From Leptasterias polaris (lineage: Eukaryota; Echinodermata; Asteroidea; Forcipulatida; Asteriidae), in NCBI GenBank assembly GCA_037783415.1, contig JAZGTN010000025.1, forward strand, positions 4,402,001-4,466,000: a stretch of DNA of 64,000 nucleotides, given 5' to 3'. Below the pieces are notes generated by a model. It was not told where the DNA came from. It searched no databases and was given only the letters and a program-made list of their open reading frames with translations. Positions 36,777 through 49,338 of the stretch are shown one piece after another (positions within the stretch are counted from its first letter, which is position 1; each line of letters begins with the position of its first letter). The position numbers and the translations under genes were made by a program.

Positions 36777-37652
36777 CAGTCGTTTGACCAGTTCCGGATC
36801 ATTGACCAGTTCCGGATCACTTAAACTTTGCAACAATCACATAATTAAATTACTTCTCACATTACCAATTTCTGTTGATACATGTGTAGAATAACATCCA
36901 ATAAACCAACAAACCCAAAATAAGGTGACCAACATCATCGACAAATACATTATGGTAATTTTTCTGAAGTTTGTCGGCGATAATGATAATTATTTACGTC
37001 CAAAAACGTTGGTTGAAAAACGCTGTTAAAACTTCTCACCTTTCAAATTTGAACGCCAGGGTGAATAACATTTATGTAAAATGGTAAGAATGTGTAAAAA
37101 ATATTTCACGTAAATACTGAGCAGGCTGTTTTTTTTTTTTTTTATGAGATAAAATTACCAAAATCGTTTGTTGGGAGGCATCGTACCCTTGCCCAGTTCC
37201 GGATCACTCAATATGTTGGTGCATCAAATGGTGGCGCACCCAGTTAGTTAAAATCATACGGCTGTTGTAGAAAGTTTGTCATTTAAGTTGCACTGGAAGC
37301 GTGCATTTTTATATTTTAAGGAATGTAAAACTACATGTACTTCATCCAACAGTCGTCGATAACATTGCTTGTATTTTCAGTTTTATGAATGGGATTGGGA
37401 GTATTGGTTTGCAATAGAGGGCGCGCTACTGATTCGGAATAGAATCAACCGATCCGGAACTGGTCAAACGGGTGACGATACTTTTCTCGAAGCCACTTCA
37501 AAAGTATTACTTATTTTTTGCCAATGGATACTTGGTGAATGTTATGACATGTGTAGGTAAACTGATCGACTTTTGTTTGTTTAAAATGTTAAAGAGAATG
37601 CAACAAAAACATTGTGAATTCAAAAAGTGCTCCAGAACTGGTCAAACGACTG
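36777..37652. mobile_element. Tc1/mariner-like non-autonomous element
   Basis: It begins CAGTCGTTTGACCAGTTCCG and ends, inverted, GAACTGGTCAAACGACTG, with TA on each side. CAGT ends and a TA duplication are typical of Tc1/mariner relatives. The word CCAGTTCCGGATCA recurs inside at 36790, 36805 and 37192, and inverted at 37452. No transposase frame remains. Confidence 0.75.
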
Positions 37653-37967
37653 TATTTATTAGGAAATGGTGCAGTTATAGACTGATATCTGTGATTGGGT
37701 TTTCATTAATCTGTCGACTTGATCGGAACAGTACGTGAATTACGTGCCGCGTTACAGGCTTTTTAACGTGTACTTAAGGAATAGCATGGCAGGTCGGCAT
37801 CGAAAATGACGAAGTCGTCCGCTCGCCACAAATTTGAAAACAGCTATAAAACAGGTAAGACTGACGCAATGATGACGTCAAGATTGGAGAAACTAAGTTA
37901 AGTTATAGCCTTCATTTTGGTATGTAAACTGTAACGATTGGACATTGTTAAAGATTAAAGATTACAA

Positions 37968-40121
37968 GTATCGTAGGACGCCCTGTATTCAGGGCGTCCC
38001 TGAAATCGAGGCAAATCTTTTACCTCTCTGCGCGCGATGTAAACAGTCCCTAGATACAATTTTTGTGGTTTGACTTGCCAAGCAAAGAGTCTCCTCTCAT
38101 TTGACCAAAACTTAGAAACATGTAAGGCTCCACTGGTTAGTTGCACTTGTAAATGCAAAAAGTTGTGGTATTTTAGGCATTTCTGCAAGGTACAAAAATA
38201 TGTCATACTGTCGGGGCCATAAAAAAAATAATTCCCACCGAAAAAGTTTCATCAAACACTTTTTCAATTCACAATTCACGATGATCAAATCATGTGACTG
38301 AACATTCTGCTGAGCATTCTGGGGGAAAAAATACAGAGGCTTAAAGAAGCCACGTGCCTTATATCATTTTCTAATAGTCTGGATAATTTTTTTGGGTAAC
38401 ACTCTATCATTTTTGTTATTAATATTAAAATTTAAACATCAGCTTTGTGATTCGATTATCACTGTTTATTTATATGCTTTATTATAAATGTTAAGAAACA
38501 TAAAAAGACACAAAACTAAATAAAAATAAGATTTGAAAGCCAAGAATTATATATATATATATATATATTTTTGTGTGTGAAAAATACCATGGTTATTTTT
38601 AAAACTAAATAAAAAAAATGTTGAATAAAATGAAGAAAACTGCTGGCTATAGAGTCATACACTAAGTCTCACAGAACACTTGTAGTCACTGCAGATGTTT
38701 CTTCCACGTATGGCTTCACCCGGACACCATACTTTCTTGTTTGCCCAAGTCAAACTCAAAACAAATGGGACGCTATTGAAGTCATCGAAGATCGGTGCGT
38801 GGTGTGAAAGTTTCAATGTCCATCACGTTTTAATATATGTTTGCATATTTCTTATAAACAAAAGAAGGTAATTAGGGCATCAGTTGATTATGGAATATTT
38901 TAATTTTTTTTCAATTCAAAGAAAAAGGCATACTACATCGAAAACCGGACAGGGGAGGATATAAGATTATCCCATAACAAAATTCGTGTACAAAACAAAT
39001 GAGAAAAAGGCCGTTAAGAAAAATAATATAAAAAAGAAAAAAATCACGACGAAAACAATAGGGGTTTCGGCTACCAGGCCGAAACCCCCAAATATGAAAA
39101 ATGTGTATCGTAGGACGCCCTGTATTCAGGGCGTCCCTGAAATCGAGGCAAATCTTTTACCTCTCTGTGCGCGATGTAAACAGTCCCTAGATACAATTTT
39201 TGTGGTTTGACTTGCCAAGCAAAGAGTCTCCTCTCATTTGACCAAAACTTAGAAACATGTAAGGCTCCACTGGTTAGTTGCACTTGTATGCAAAAAGTTG
39301 TGGTATTTAGGCATTTCTGCAAGGTACAAAAATATGTCATACTGTCGGGGCCATAAAAAAAAAATTCCCCACCGAAAAAGTTTCATCAAACACTTTTTCA
39401 TTTCACAATTCACGATGATCAAATCATGTGACTGAACATTCTGCTGAGCATTCTGGGGAAAAAAATACAGAGGCTTAAAGAAGCCATGTGCCTTATATCA
39501 TTTTCTAATAGTCTGGATAATTTTTTTTGTGTAACACTCTATCATTTTTGTTATTAAATTTAATATTAAAATTTAAACATCAGCTTTGTGATTCGATTAT
39601 CACTGTTTATTTATATGCTTTATTTTAAATGTTAAGAAACATAAAAAGACACAAAACTAAATAAAAATAAGATTTCAAAGCCAAAAATTATTTACATTTT
39701 TTTTATTTTTTTATTTTTTTTAGTTTTTGAAAAATACCATGGTTATTTTTAAAACTAAATAAAAAATATGTTGAATAAAATGAAGAAAACTGCTGGCTAT
39801 AGAGTCATACACTAAGTCTCACAGAACACTTGTAGTCACTGCAGATGTTTCTTCCACGTATATGGCTTCACCCGGACACCATACTTTCTTGTTTGCATCG
39901 AAAACAGGTCAAACTCAAAACAAATGGGACGCTATTGAAGTCATCGAAGATCGGTGCGTGGTGTGAAAGTTTCAATGTCCATCACGTTTTAATATATGTT
40001 TGCATATTTCTTATAAACAAAGGAAGGTAATTAGGGCATCAGTTGATTATGGAATATTTTTATTTTTTTTCAATTCAAAGAAAAAGGCATACTACATCGA
40101 AAACCGGACAGGGGAGGATAC
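37968..40121 (+). repeat. Two 1-kb direct repeats
   Basis: 37968-38961 and 39105-40121 match almost throughout, at an offset of 1137 bases at the left end. Each begins GTATCGTAGGACGCCCTG with a perfect hairpin (37976-37999; GGACGCCCTG and its inverse around TATT) and ends AAAACCGGACAGGGGAGGAT. They differ by small indels, including an AT microsatellite at 38550-38572 only in the first. The 143-base gap contains a second hairpin (GGTTTCGGCTACCAGGCCGA, 39060-39090). Both copies carry the same short minus-strand frame of about 83 codons, which I do not recognise. Confidence 0.93.
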
Positions 40122-41027
40122 CTAAAATTGTGTTCGTATTGTACAGGATCTTTATACCCAGGACGTCAGTGCAGTGGCACTGACTGACGTCCTAACACTA
40201 CCACTACCAGGGCTAGGGGTAAGACAAGAGAGTAGACCGATCGGAAATCACAACTCGCTCTCGTTCGTACTTACCATTAGAAAACAAATCTTTGTCAAAA
40301 TCCTACAGGATAAAACACGTGAAATATTGTTTGCTTAATCTGTGCTGGTCACATCTTCCCATGGAGGAGGCATACGTATACGTACGCATGGACGAGTTGA
40401 AATTGAATACGTATTCATAACAATATTTCGTTGATGTTGCCGCAAAAACTTACATTTTATGCCTCATGAGGGCGCTGTTGAAGAAAATAGGCACACACAC
40501 ACAAAAATTCACTGTTCCCACCCACAGAACAATTATTAGGCGTAGTTGAGATGATCAATGCAAACGTAATCACTGAGCCGTCATATTATAGCCCAATGAG
40601 TGAAACACAGCAAAATGCTGTCTTGTGTTTCAAAAGGAAAGAAAGAAAGACCTAAATCAATAGGTGTATGATTAATTCTTCTCCACTTGTAGAGTGGGCA
40701 ATAAAAAATCAGCTTTATAGCTTGTTTTAAATTCCCTTAACTTTATGCAAAGCCGATGATTTGTATCCCAGAAACATTTTTTTTCATGTGAAACCGACCT
40801 TCTTCGTTTACTTTATGAAAGTAACCGGTAACATAAAAATCAGTTTTAAAGATCAGTTGGCCAAAATAATGGTTTCTTGCCCTGTCTTTCACGTAGGATG
40901 GGTGGGGCTTACCTCCGGTTCGAACCCCTGACCCCTTCCTACCTCCATGCTCAGACCATAGCAAGGAAGCTCAGACCTACCTACCTTGCATGTATATTGC
41001 GTTTTCAGTTTTCCTGACTGCGATGGG
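40122..41027. other. Non-coding stretch between repeats
   Basis: There is no gene here. At 40153-40190 a hairpin forms around GGACGTCAGTGCAGTGGCAC. A weak tRNA-like B box (GGTTCGAACC, minus) at about 40913-40926 suggests an old SINE. Confidence 0.4.
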
Positions 41028-42331
41028 CAGGGGCGGATCCAGGATTTTCCCAAAAGGGGGGCGGGGCGTGAAAATGCACCAAGCAGCAAATGGTGAATGC
41101 ACGTAACGCTATATAACGGCATAGGCCTATATGGGTTTCAATTACTAGTTTGAAAGAAACACGACAGATTCATACGATGCTCTTCACTAGCCCCATGAAT
41201 AGGGCCAATCCAGTTCGTTCGTATCCTTGGCTCTAGCACCATTGCAATCCTTTTCTTGTGCCCGCTGTAATTTTTAATCGGGGAATTTCTCGATCATGAA
41301 AAGTGACTTACCGATCGAATGCTACTGTACTTGTAGATAGCAGCTAAAACTATCTCTTTGCGCAGACGGGCATGAGATGCGCACCGAATTACACGTAAAA
41401 TTATTTCACAAGAAACTTTGATTGCGCTCGGCGCGCTGAGGAAATCTTTAAAACGGCTTACTGTACGGCGCCGTGAGCAATGACCGTTGGAATATGGCGC
41501 CATATAGACCATGTTACATTTGTTTACAGAGTGGTGACCTTGTACATTCTAAAGCGTTTCCTGCCGGGCAAGATACTGCACAGGCTTGGGAAAATTTACA
41601 TTTTGTGTCATAATTTTCACATAAATTCAAAATTTACAAAAGCAACAGCTGTACAGCTTTTGAGATGTCCCCCCTTTCTTCATATCAAAAGTTGAGAAAA
41701 ATCAGACAGTGCAATCTCCATAAAACATAAGATTTGTTGTTTTCTTCCATTGATCTGTGTACAAATGTGCCTGCCGGAAGTCCAGGTTCTGTGGCTCTTT
41801 TGTAAACATGTGATGTCACAGATCACATCGTCTATAGAAATATTACGATTGATTGATTGATTGATTGATTTGGGCCCTTTGTACAGTTCGTCTTTTTCGT
41901 GAATATTGTCCTTGAATAACTAAGTCCCTAGGGAACAATAAGTGCCTCTCGTGAACGGGCTGCCGGTAATTTTTATGGCGATTATTTTTCAAGGTTAAAA
42001 TGAAAGCAATAGTTTTTGAAGCCTTTTATCTGGCATCAAAATGTTCATACTGATTAAATGCTAAGCCAATAGCATGTTCAGGCATGTTCAGGTGTTTCGC
42101 GCTTATCAGTGTGAGAAACACGCTGTCCACACAATTAGTGGTCCACAAATGAAACAGTGTACGAGGTACGGATTATTAGTAGCTTTTTTGAAAAAAAAGA
42201 CCAGGTATGTCATTAATTTTGTCTCTCCCTTATTTTCCCCTTTTTGGTGTCTCTCTCCATTTTTTATTTAATTTTTTTCTTCAACGAAAAGGGGGGGGCG
42301 TGCCCCCCACGCCCCCCTGTATCCGCCCCTG
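41028..42331. mobile_element. hAT-like non-autonomous element, 1.3 kb
   Basis: The ends CAGGGGCGGATCCAGG and, inverted, CTGTATCCGCCCCTG are the type seen in hAT-related elements. No 8-bp duplication is evident (GCGATGGG against ATAAAAGT), so the assignment rests on the ends only. It contains a copy of the 335-bp element (41503-41835) and an ATTG microsatellite at about 41845-41870. Confidence 0.65.
41503..41835. mobile_element. Dispersed 335-bp element, copy B
   Basis: It matches 15983-16320 closely and in the same orientation. It lies wholly inside the hAT-like element. Confidence 0.75.
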
Positions 42332-43792
42332 ATAAAAGTGACGATTCACACAGAAACCTAACTGAGCTGTATCAATTTTCCCTTCAGTAATAAAGCACCT
42401 CATTGCTCTGTAGCTAAGATTGCTGTGTTTTGTTCCAGAATACTAGAGCACTAAACTCCGTTCAAAATCGAAATGCTGCATAAAGAACGGTCCGTGCAGA
42501 AACCAACCCTAGTTCATTTACAGCAACCCACGCCGGCCAACATTACGTGTCGTATTGCTCGCCAACAGCCCTGACAGTGTGTTTCTGTGATCTAATGTTG
42601 CCCTGCCCGGAGCAATTATAGAAGTAGGGCCTAATTCACCATAAATCACAAGCTGTCCATTAGTGCCTCTCGTGAACGGGCTGCCGGTAATTTTTATGGC
42701 GATTATTTTTCAAGGCTGTCGTCGCTTTCTGTGTGCTGTGCAATTAGTTATCAGTGAGAGAAAACACGTATAACCAAGACCTTCACAAAAGGGCAACTTT
42801 GTGCTTGGGAAATTGGTAAGGAAATTCAGAGTCCCATGTTTACATCCTGTAATTTTTTCAACATAATAAAAACAGTTACCTGCTTGTAATTAATTTAAAA
42901 ACCCTTAAATTAGTGAGCGCTGGTCACACTAAGTCACGTCACATTTTATTTATTTCACTTAGCCTATTTCTCCAAAGAGCAGTGCCCCGGGGAAGTAAAA
43001 GTTCTTGTTATCAGACTGGAGGTCTACATTGCCTCATTTAAGGGTTTTAATTGAAACTGTTGTGTATATACTGTTATACATCCAACGGGACAACAGCGCC
43101 CATTATAACAGAATGAATAGGAAACAAGGAGAACATTATTTTGTCCAGTTGTAGACGTAAGGAAAACACTAATGGGGGAAACCCTATGAGAAGCTCGGAG
43201 TTCTCAACTAATTGTGCAGTCCCTGGATTTTGCGCCGTGAGGGCGTGTGCCACGTACTATTTTCGGTCAAATATAAATTTACTAAATTTACGCACGTCAT
43301 AGAAACTGTCGTTGACTACTTCACACGTTACACAGTGGAGTTGCGTTCTCTGCTGAATCACATGCCTTTGTAATCCCCTCTTTTAAGGATTATTTCTCGC
43401 TGCTACCACCACACATTTTTGTTTTATAGTAATAACTTACAACATTATTAGACAAGTTATCAAAAATTACCTCATTTTTATTGGACATCACAGTTGACGC
43501 GACAACAGTTGGTACCCACCTTTAATTTACCTGTTCACCGGAATATTGTCCTTCTATTCATTATCAGCAACTGTATCACCGAACATGGTTGTGTAGTTCC
43601 TGTGACCGTTGGCTGCGATGTTGAGTCGGTTGCCAGCAACTTCAATTGAAACATTTTAGGCCTATGTTGCTGAACGTTTTGAGTGCTGTTTCAAGAAGGA
43701 ATATTACCCTTTTAATTAAGAAAGTTATGCAGTGATCATCGCTGCTGTTGGTGCTAGACAAGAATTTGCGATCCACTAAAAGATAAGACAAC
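42332..43792. other. Upstream region of the GPCR gene
   Basis: There is no exon here. A 60-base segment at 42663-42717 (AGTGCCTCTCGTGAACGGGC onward) duplicates 41942-41995, and a diverged relative is at 46605. I see no convincing TATA box. The start codon context is AACATGTCG. Confidence 0.5.
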
Positions 43793-44779
43793 ATGTCGCT
43801 GCAAACTCCCCAAGAGCAGCAGGCTTGTGTAGCATCTCACACTACGCTAGCTTACATAATCCGCGGGACTGTAGTGTCAATTTACTGCATTGTGACGATT
43901 TTCTTCAACTTCTTACAAATAGTGGTAACGCAGAGAGTTACAAACTTTTCGGACAACACCAGGATAATTATGACATCATTGGCATTGTCAGACATTGGGG
44001 TTGGATTTCTTGCAGCACTGTCTCTATTCATCTCGATTTTTGTGAACTCATATGAGATTCCTACATGGCTATGCCACGTTGCTTTTGCATGGTTTTATAC
44101 ATGCACAAGTCGGTCCGTAGTCGACCTTATGATGTTAAGCGTTGATCGTTTCATAGCCGTTACGAGACCATTACGGTACCCAACAATGTTACCACAAAGC
44201 AGAGTGAAGCTGATTACATTGGTCTTATGGGTTATCATCATAACAATGGGCGTTACTACATCTTTGATTAATACAGTTGAATTTAATGAATGTGTGTCAC
44301 TGTGTGTGCCGAAACTCCCTCGATCAGTCCCTGATAGTGTGGCGATCTTTATTGTGTATTACGTTTTGCCCTTGGGGATCATCTTTGGCATGAACATGAA
44401 ACTTTGTCAGCTGAGTTTGATGCATGCTAAGAGAATCCAGGCTTCAATACCTATATCGGACATTGGGGAAAACAGCATGTCGTCTACTGTTTCCAGACGC
44501 ACACAGCGTCAATTGACGAACGCAAACAGCAACAAAGCTGCTTATGTTGTTGCCTTCGTTACGTTAGGATTCGCTGTAACATGGATAGGGTACTACCTTA
44601 TGATACTCGTAAGCACTTTTGATGGTCCTGAGGCATCAGAATGGATTCAGTTTACTGTAGTGTGGCTTGCTCTCAGCAACAGCTGGCTGAATGTCATCAT
44701 TTATGCCCTTCTCAATCGTGCATTTCGAGAAACTACACGCAAGTTTCTCCTAAGATGTGTTCGATGCTTTCAACCTTGA
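43793..44779 (+). CDS. Rhodopsin-class (class A) G protein-coupled receptor, intronless
   Basis: The 328-residue protein has seven hydrophobic segments with class A landmarks. TM2 has LALSD. TM3 starts with WLC and ends with DRF in place of DRY. TM6 has FAVTW without the usual Pro. TM7 reads NVIIY in place of NPxxY and is followed by helix 8 (NRAFRETTRKFL) and a Cys pair. The residue at 3.32 is Phe, so the Asp that binds amines is absent and it is unlikely to be an aminergic receptor. It acts at the plasma membrane; the ligand is unknown. The gene has one exon, as in many lineage-expanded receptor families. The start is the first ATG of the frame. An orphan or lineage-specific receptor is the most likely reading. 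Confidence 0.88.
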   Translation: MSLQTPQEQQACVASHTTLAYIIRGTVVSIYCIVTIFFNFLQIVVTQRVTNFSDNTRIIMTSLALSDIGVGFLAALSLFISIFVNSYEIPTWLCHVAFAWFYTCTSRSVVDLMMLSVDRFIAVTRPLRYPTMLPQSRVKLITLVLWVIIITMGVTTSLINTVEFNECVSLCVPKLPRSVPDSVAIFIVYYVLPLGIIFGMNMKLCQLSLMHAKRIQASIPISDIGENSMSSTVSRRTQRQLTNANSNKAAYVVAFVTLGFAVTWIGYYLMILVSTFDGPEASEWIQFTVVWLALSNSWLNVIIYALLNRAFRETTRKFLLRCVRCFQP

Positions 44780-45025
44780 AACGAATCTTGTTGAATTTTT
44801 AAGACAAGGGATGTTGAGATGTTCTAACTCTGACAACAGAAAAGCATACATACATCTTTGCCAAAACACTACTTGTTCAGGACAAATGTATGTGTTCGAT
44901 GCTTTCAACCTTGAAACAAATCTTGGTGAATTTTTAAGACAAGGGATATTGTGGTATTCTAACTCCGACAACAAAAAACCATACATAAAATCTTTGGCAA
45001 AACACTACATTATTCAGGACACGGC
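44757..45025 (+). repeat. Tandem duplication of the GPCR 3' end
   Basis: A unit of about 133 bases starting GTGTTCGATGCTTTCAACCT occurs at 44757-44889 and again at 44890-45022. The first copy carries the last codons and stop of the receptor. Confidence 0.93.
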
Positions 45026-46285
45026 AATGCTTCATCACTCGCGTCTTTAGAAATTCAAACTTATATTTCTATAGTGATAAATTCGATGCAAGTATTATCG
45101 AAATTAATATATTATAGTAGGGATGTTTAAGGCCAAAATTTTAAGGTTTAATATTTTGCCACCCAAAACAAACATGCTTTCCTGATATGTTGATTAAGTG
45201 GATGATGTTCACGTGTAAGTATGTAGTTGGGTTAACCCATTTGGATCCCATTAGAGTGCCAATTTATCAAGATTTCGAGACAATTTATTTTGCCAAGTCG
45301 ATTTACTGAAACGTAGAAGTCGACACACCGTGATAATTTAGATGACATACTGGAATTAAGACGTCGACCTGCCGTGACAACTTGCCAAGAAAAGAAACAA
45401 ATGACTGAACTTAAATTTACTTCTTTAGGTCAAGTCGTCTTAAAAAGTTGAATCACTTATCATCTTGTCTAGAGGAGTGGTATAAAATGGCACTAAAGAG
45501 CTTCGTACTCGTTGACTTTTTGAAAACCCTCGTTATAAATAGTACGTTACAAAGCGGTTCTGCTTATAAAGAGTAAATTACAAAAATATAATTACCTGTT
45601 GCAAACTTCTTACCAAGCAAAATGAATAACGGTATAATGAAAACAAAATTGTTAATGTCCTGACGTTTCGACCCTACCACAGCGTTTCTCGAAAGCTCAC
45701 ACAACACAACACACATAAACAGGTACACGACGTCGTATAATGTTTATTTAGCCTATGTTGTGTTATCATTTAGCACCCGAGAAAGACTAAAAAGTGCAAA
45801 GAGTATACATTCTGAAGTCCGGCATCTCATTTCCTACTTTGTGTTTTTTGTTTTGCTATCGTCTTATAACAATGCTCCTGTTTTGAAGAGCTAACTTGTC
45901 CAATCCTAGAGATCTTGTTATAACGAGAGTTTAATGTAATTAATTGAGGCCAGTCGCCGTATAGTACAAAGAGGTCGACTTGGCTATACATAAAACATCT
46001 TGTCATCTTGAGTGATATGGCACTTTAGAGAGCTCCGAAGACAAGCATTGGAAATAAAATTTACTCTTTGACATTTTCCCATTTCGACCTGGCTTCATAA
46101 TAAAGATTAACGACTGTGTTATCTGTACGAGGGATCCCCGATAGCTCACGAGCCTTGAATCAACGTTGATTTCACTGCTACCATGATTGATTTTGGGCTA
46201 TGGTTCATTTACTAACGTTAAATAAACGTTTTTATAAAGTTGGTTGAAGTTGGATTCAGATTAATTAAAAACCGCTAAATCAGAC
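45026..46285. other. Non-coding stretch downstream of the GPCR
   Basis: No exon is visible. About 45640-45800 carries a segment with CTGACGTTTCGACCCTACC that mirrors the segment at 6555-6700, perhaps a retroelement terminal region. Confidence 0.4.
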
Positions 46286-46290
46286 TTTGC

Positions 46291-46465
46291 TTTAGGTTTT
46301 CATGGTTGCCGTTTTTGGTTGATAACATAAAGTTAAATCAACCTTTAATGTTAGGTTTCGTAGTTGGTCAATTTCTGATTGATAAAACAACGCCAATCAA
46401 CACTTGGGTTCCGTTTTTGTTGTTGGTTCCATTGTTGGTTGACAAAACAACGTTAATAGCTCGAA
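46291..46465 (+). repeat. Three degenerate 58-bp units
   Basis: Units begin at about 46291, 46352 and 46409 and contain GGTTGATAAAACAACG-like words ending in AATCAAC or similar. Confidence 0.65.
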
Positions 46466-47009
46466 TTGCTAAAAGATTTCTAGATTTCTAATGACTAGAA
46501 ACGTGGTTCAATTAAAAAAATATATCAAAGGCTTAGGGGGCCTACCATTTACGTACAATTTCCGTCCTCTTCGTTAATTGTCATTGAAATGATATCGAAC
46601 TAATAAGTCCCTAGGGAACAATAATTGCCTTTCGCTATTTTGTTATGGTGATTTTTTTAAAGGTTAAAATAAACACAGTAAATTTCGAAGGTAATTACCT
46701 GGCATTGCCATAATGCTCATACTGACTAATTGCTTTGGCATTAGTTTTTAACAGTCTTCATGATGAAAGAAAATAATATTTTATGGTTACAAATGAGCAT
46801 GTGGTTGGTACATTAAGCCAACTCTTACTGCAAATCCATGGATTTTGGACTATTATGCAACACATGTCATGTACTAGGGTTTAAATTGACTTAGCATGTA
46901 TGCAGTAATTAGCAGTTATCAATGAAAAAATTACTATTGAATAATGCATAAAATATATAATAATTGCTTATGCTACAGTTGTTAGAACGTGAAGTATACT
47001 TTTGTTGGA

Positions 47010-47560
47010 TCATCGGTTACGTGTAACGTGAAAGTAACTAGTCGAAAACACATTTATATAACAGTGTTTCACTGTTTACTTGCTAACGTTGATAAACTAT
47101 CATTGAGACAATTAACGTTGAATCAAAGTTAACATAATAACGTTGAAGTAACTAGTTGAACACATGTCTATGTAGCATTGTCTGAATGTTCACCTGCCAG
47201 AGTTGATTACACATTTTATAATGAGCAAATTAGCGTGTAATCAACGATTACATACGTTAGCGTATAATCTACACACCTCAATGTGGGTAATTTTAACGTT
47301 CACTTGCTGACGTTGTTTAAATATTTAATCAATGAGCAAACTTAGACTTAATCAACGTTTAATAAAACGTTAAGGTAACCAGTTAAACAAATGTTAATGT
47401 AACATGATTTCAACGTTCACTTGCTAACGTTGATTAAACAATCATTAAACAAACTTATCAGTTTGAATCAACGTTTACATATAACGTTTAAGTATCGTTA
47501 AGGGCAAAGAATTAACGTTAATAAAACGTTGTTTCAACGTTCATCTGCTATCATGGATGG
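47010..47560. repeat. Degenerate satellite of about 116-bp units rich in AACGTT
   Basis: About five units recur with the order 'ACGTT-AAGTAACTAGTTGAACACA', 'TTCAACGTTCACTTGCTAACG' and 'TTGATTAAACAATCATTGAG' words. Starts are near 47022, 47138, 47253, 47371 and 47480. AACGTT occurs many times in both orientations. Confidence 0.75.
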
Positions 47561-47569
47561 CACAAGTAC

Positions 47570-49200
47570 AGCTCCGTAGAATACACTCCTCTCTCCGCAT
47601 CGTTGACTGTTTGCAAATTAATGAAAAATATTTCTCCTGTGTGATGGGAAGCGAACATTTTAATCATTGAAATTCACAGAGAGACTTGGGTTATTAATTT
47701 AAGCAGGAAACACATTTTATTTGCTTGCCCCGAAGAATTCAGCAATATGGGGGTTACATTTTAACATATAGCATACAATCTACATAACACATTTTAAAGT
47801 AACTAAATTTAACATCATCTCAATACAATAAATTTTTGTTTCAGTAAGGCCTTAACTGAAGTTACAAATTGTTAAAATTACTTAGATTTTCTGTTTTTCA
47901 AGGGGGTTCTATATGCTTTAACTATGAATTAAAATTCATTTTTTTAAATTTAAGAACTGGTTAAGTTTTATGGATAAATGCCATCAGATCAAAATCTATT
48001 TTTTGAAGTTTTGGTATTCAACGTAGAGCATTGGTCTTTGCTCTGCTTGTCTTTATACACAACATTCCAAGCAAAGTTAATTTTCTCATCCCCAATTTAA
48101 CATTTTCCTGAACCACACAAAATGTAATCTACCAATCAACATGGGTACGTATATTCTGAATTGTGATTAGGCTACTACACGTGCAAAGGGACAGCAGGCA
48201 GCAAAACCAGTTTATTGATTTGCGCTCGAAAAATACATCAACAAAGAAGAATTTGGGAAAAATAACGACCAAGCTTGCGACCAAACGAGCTCGTACTTGA
48301 TTATTCAACTTTGGGCTACATTGTGTTGATGGCGCAGGAAATTTAGCAAATGCGCACATAACGACGACAGCTTTTGATAACGTATAATTTGTATGTGGAT
48401 TAATGAGTCACTAAGGTTCGGTTCGATAATCACAAAATAAATAAATAATCAGATAAACAAAAGGCACGAGGCTTTGATGTTAACTTGAGTTTTTAAAAGA
48501 GTACTTACTTTACATGTTAATAATAACAACATTAATAATAACACTTCCTTTTGTGATCGATTTTATGAACTGAGAAACACTTAGTTATTCAAGTTTGTGA
48601 GTTAATGTTTTGATATAATATGTCTCTTCACTTTGGGTCAATTGACGTAAATAAGTGTTTGTGTATTTATTTTTTCTAGTTTTACATATTTTCTTGATTT
48701 TGATGAAGGTGTTTGATGTTTTTCTCAGCCTAATAATGATAAACAATGAATTTAAATAAGCTTGCTGGTAAATTATCTTTAACTCTATTTTATCGGGTTC
48801 TTATATCACTATCAGTGTGTTATCCTGACACTCTGGCATGTGGGACAAAAACAAGTGTTTTTTGTTACCACAGATGCCAACAAATCTTAAACATTGTCTA
48901 CATTTCTTTTTTCATGCCATAAATAAACTACCACAGAAACAAAAATTTAAAGTATCATTCATTACTTACTACTACCTCATACATTATGCATTTTTTAAAT
49001 ATTATTTTAAACATTAAAATATATATAGTGTTTAAAATTCAGTAGTTGTTGGACTGACAAAGTTAGTAAAACATATCTGTGCTTTGCAGCTGTACATACT
49101 TGTAATCATTTTATACTAAACATTTGAAGAAATTGTCCCATTCACCGAAATCAATATTATGGGGTTGAAATAACTTCATCATTTTTGCCAATCATTCCAT
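47570..49200. other. AT-rich gap between the satellite and the mucin-like gene
   Basis: I see no gene, recognisable element or long repeat here. Open frames are short and of low complexity. Confidence 0.5.
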
Positions 49201-49201
49201 A

Positions 49202-49207
49202 TTTATT
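49202..49207 (-). terminator. Candidate poly(A) signal of the mucin-like gene
   Basis: AATAAA on the minus strand, about 135 bases after the stop codon at 49339. Confidence 0.5.
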
Positions 49208-49338
49208 TCTTTGTAAATTTGACAACCGGGACAGGAGGCAAGCAATTTTAAAATTAAATTCTTATTAATATATCTAGCATTTCTAGTTTACATAAAAGTA
49301 ACTGCAGAGCACAAATTGATTGTCATGTTTTGTATTGT

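Noticed and set aside
37968..40121. LTR retrotransposon with two LTRs
   Set aside because: Only 143 bases separate the repeats, with no primer-binding site or polypurine tract visible and no TG...CA ends.
48129..48359. 76-codon minus-strand frame
   Set aside because: No motif, no splice context and no conservation evidence; random frame in AT-rich DNA.
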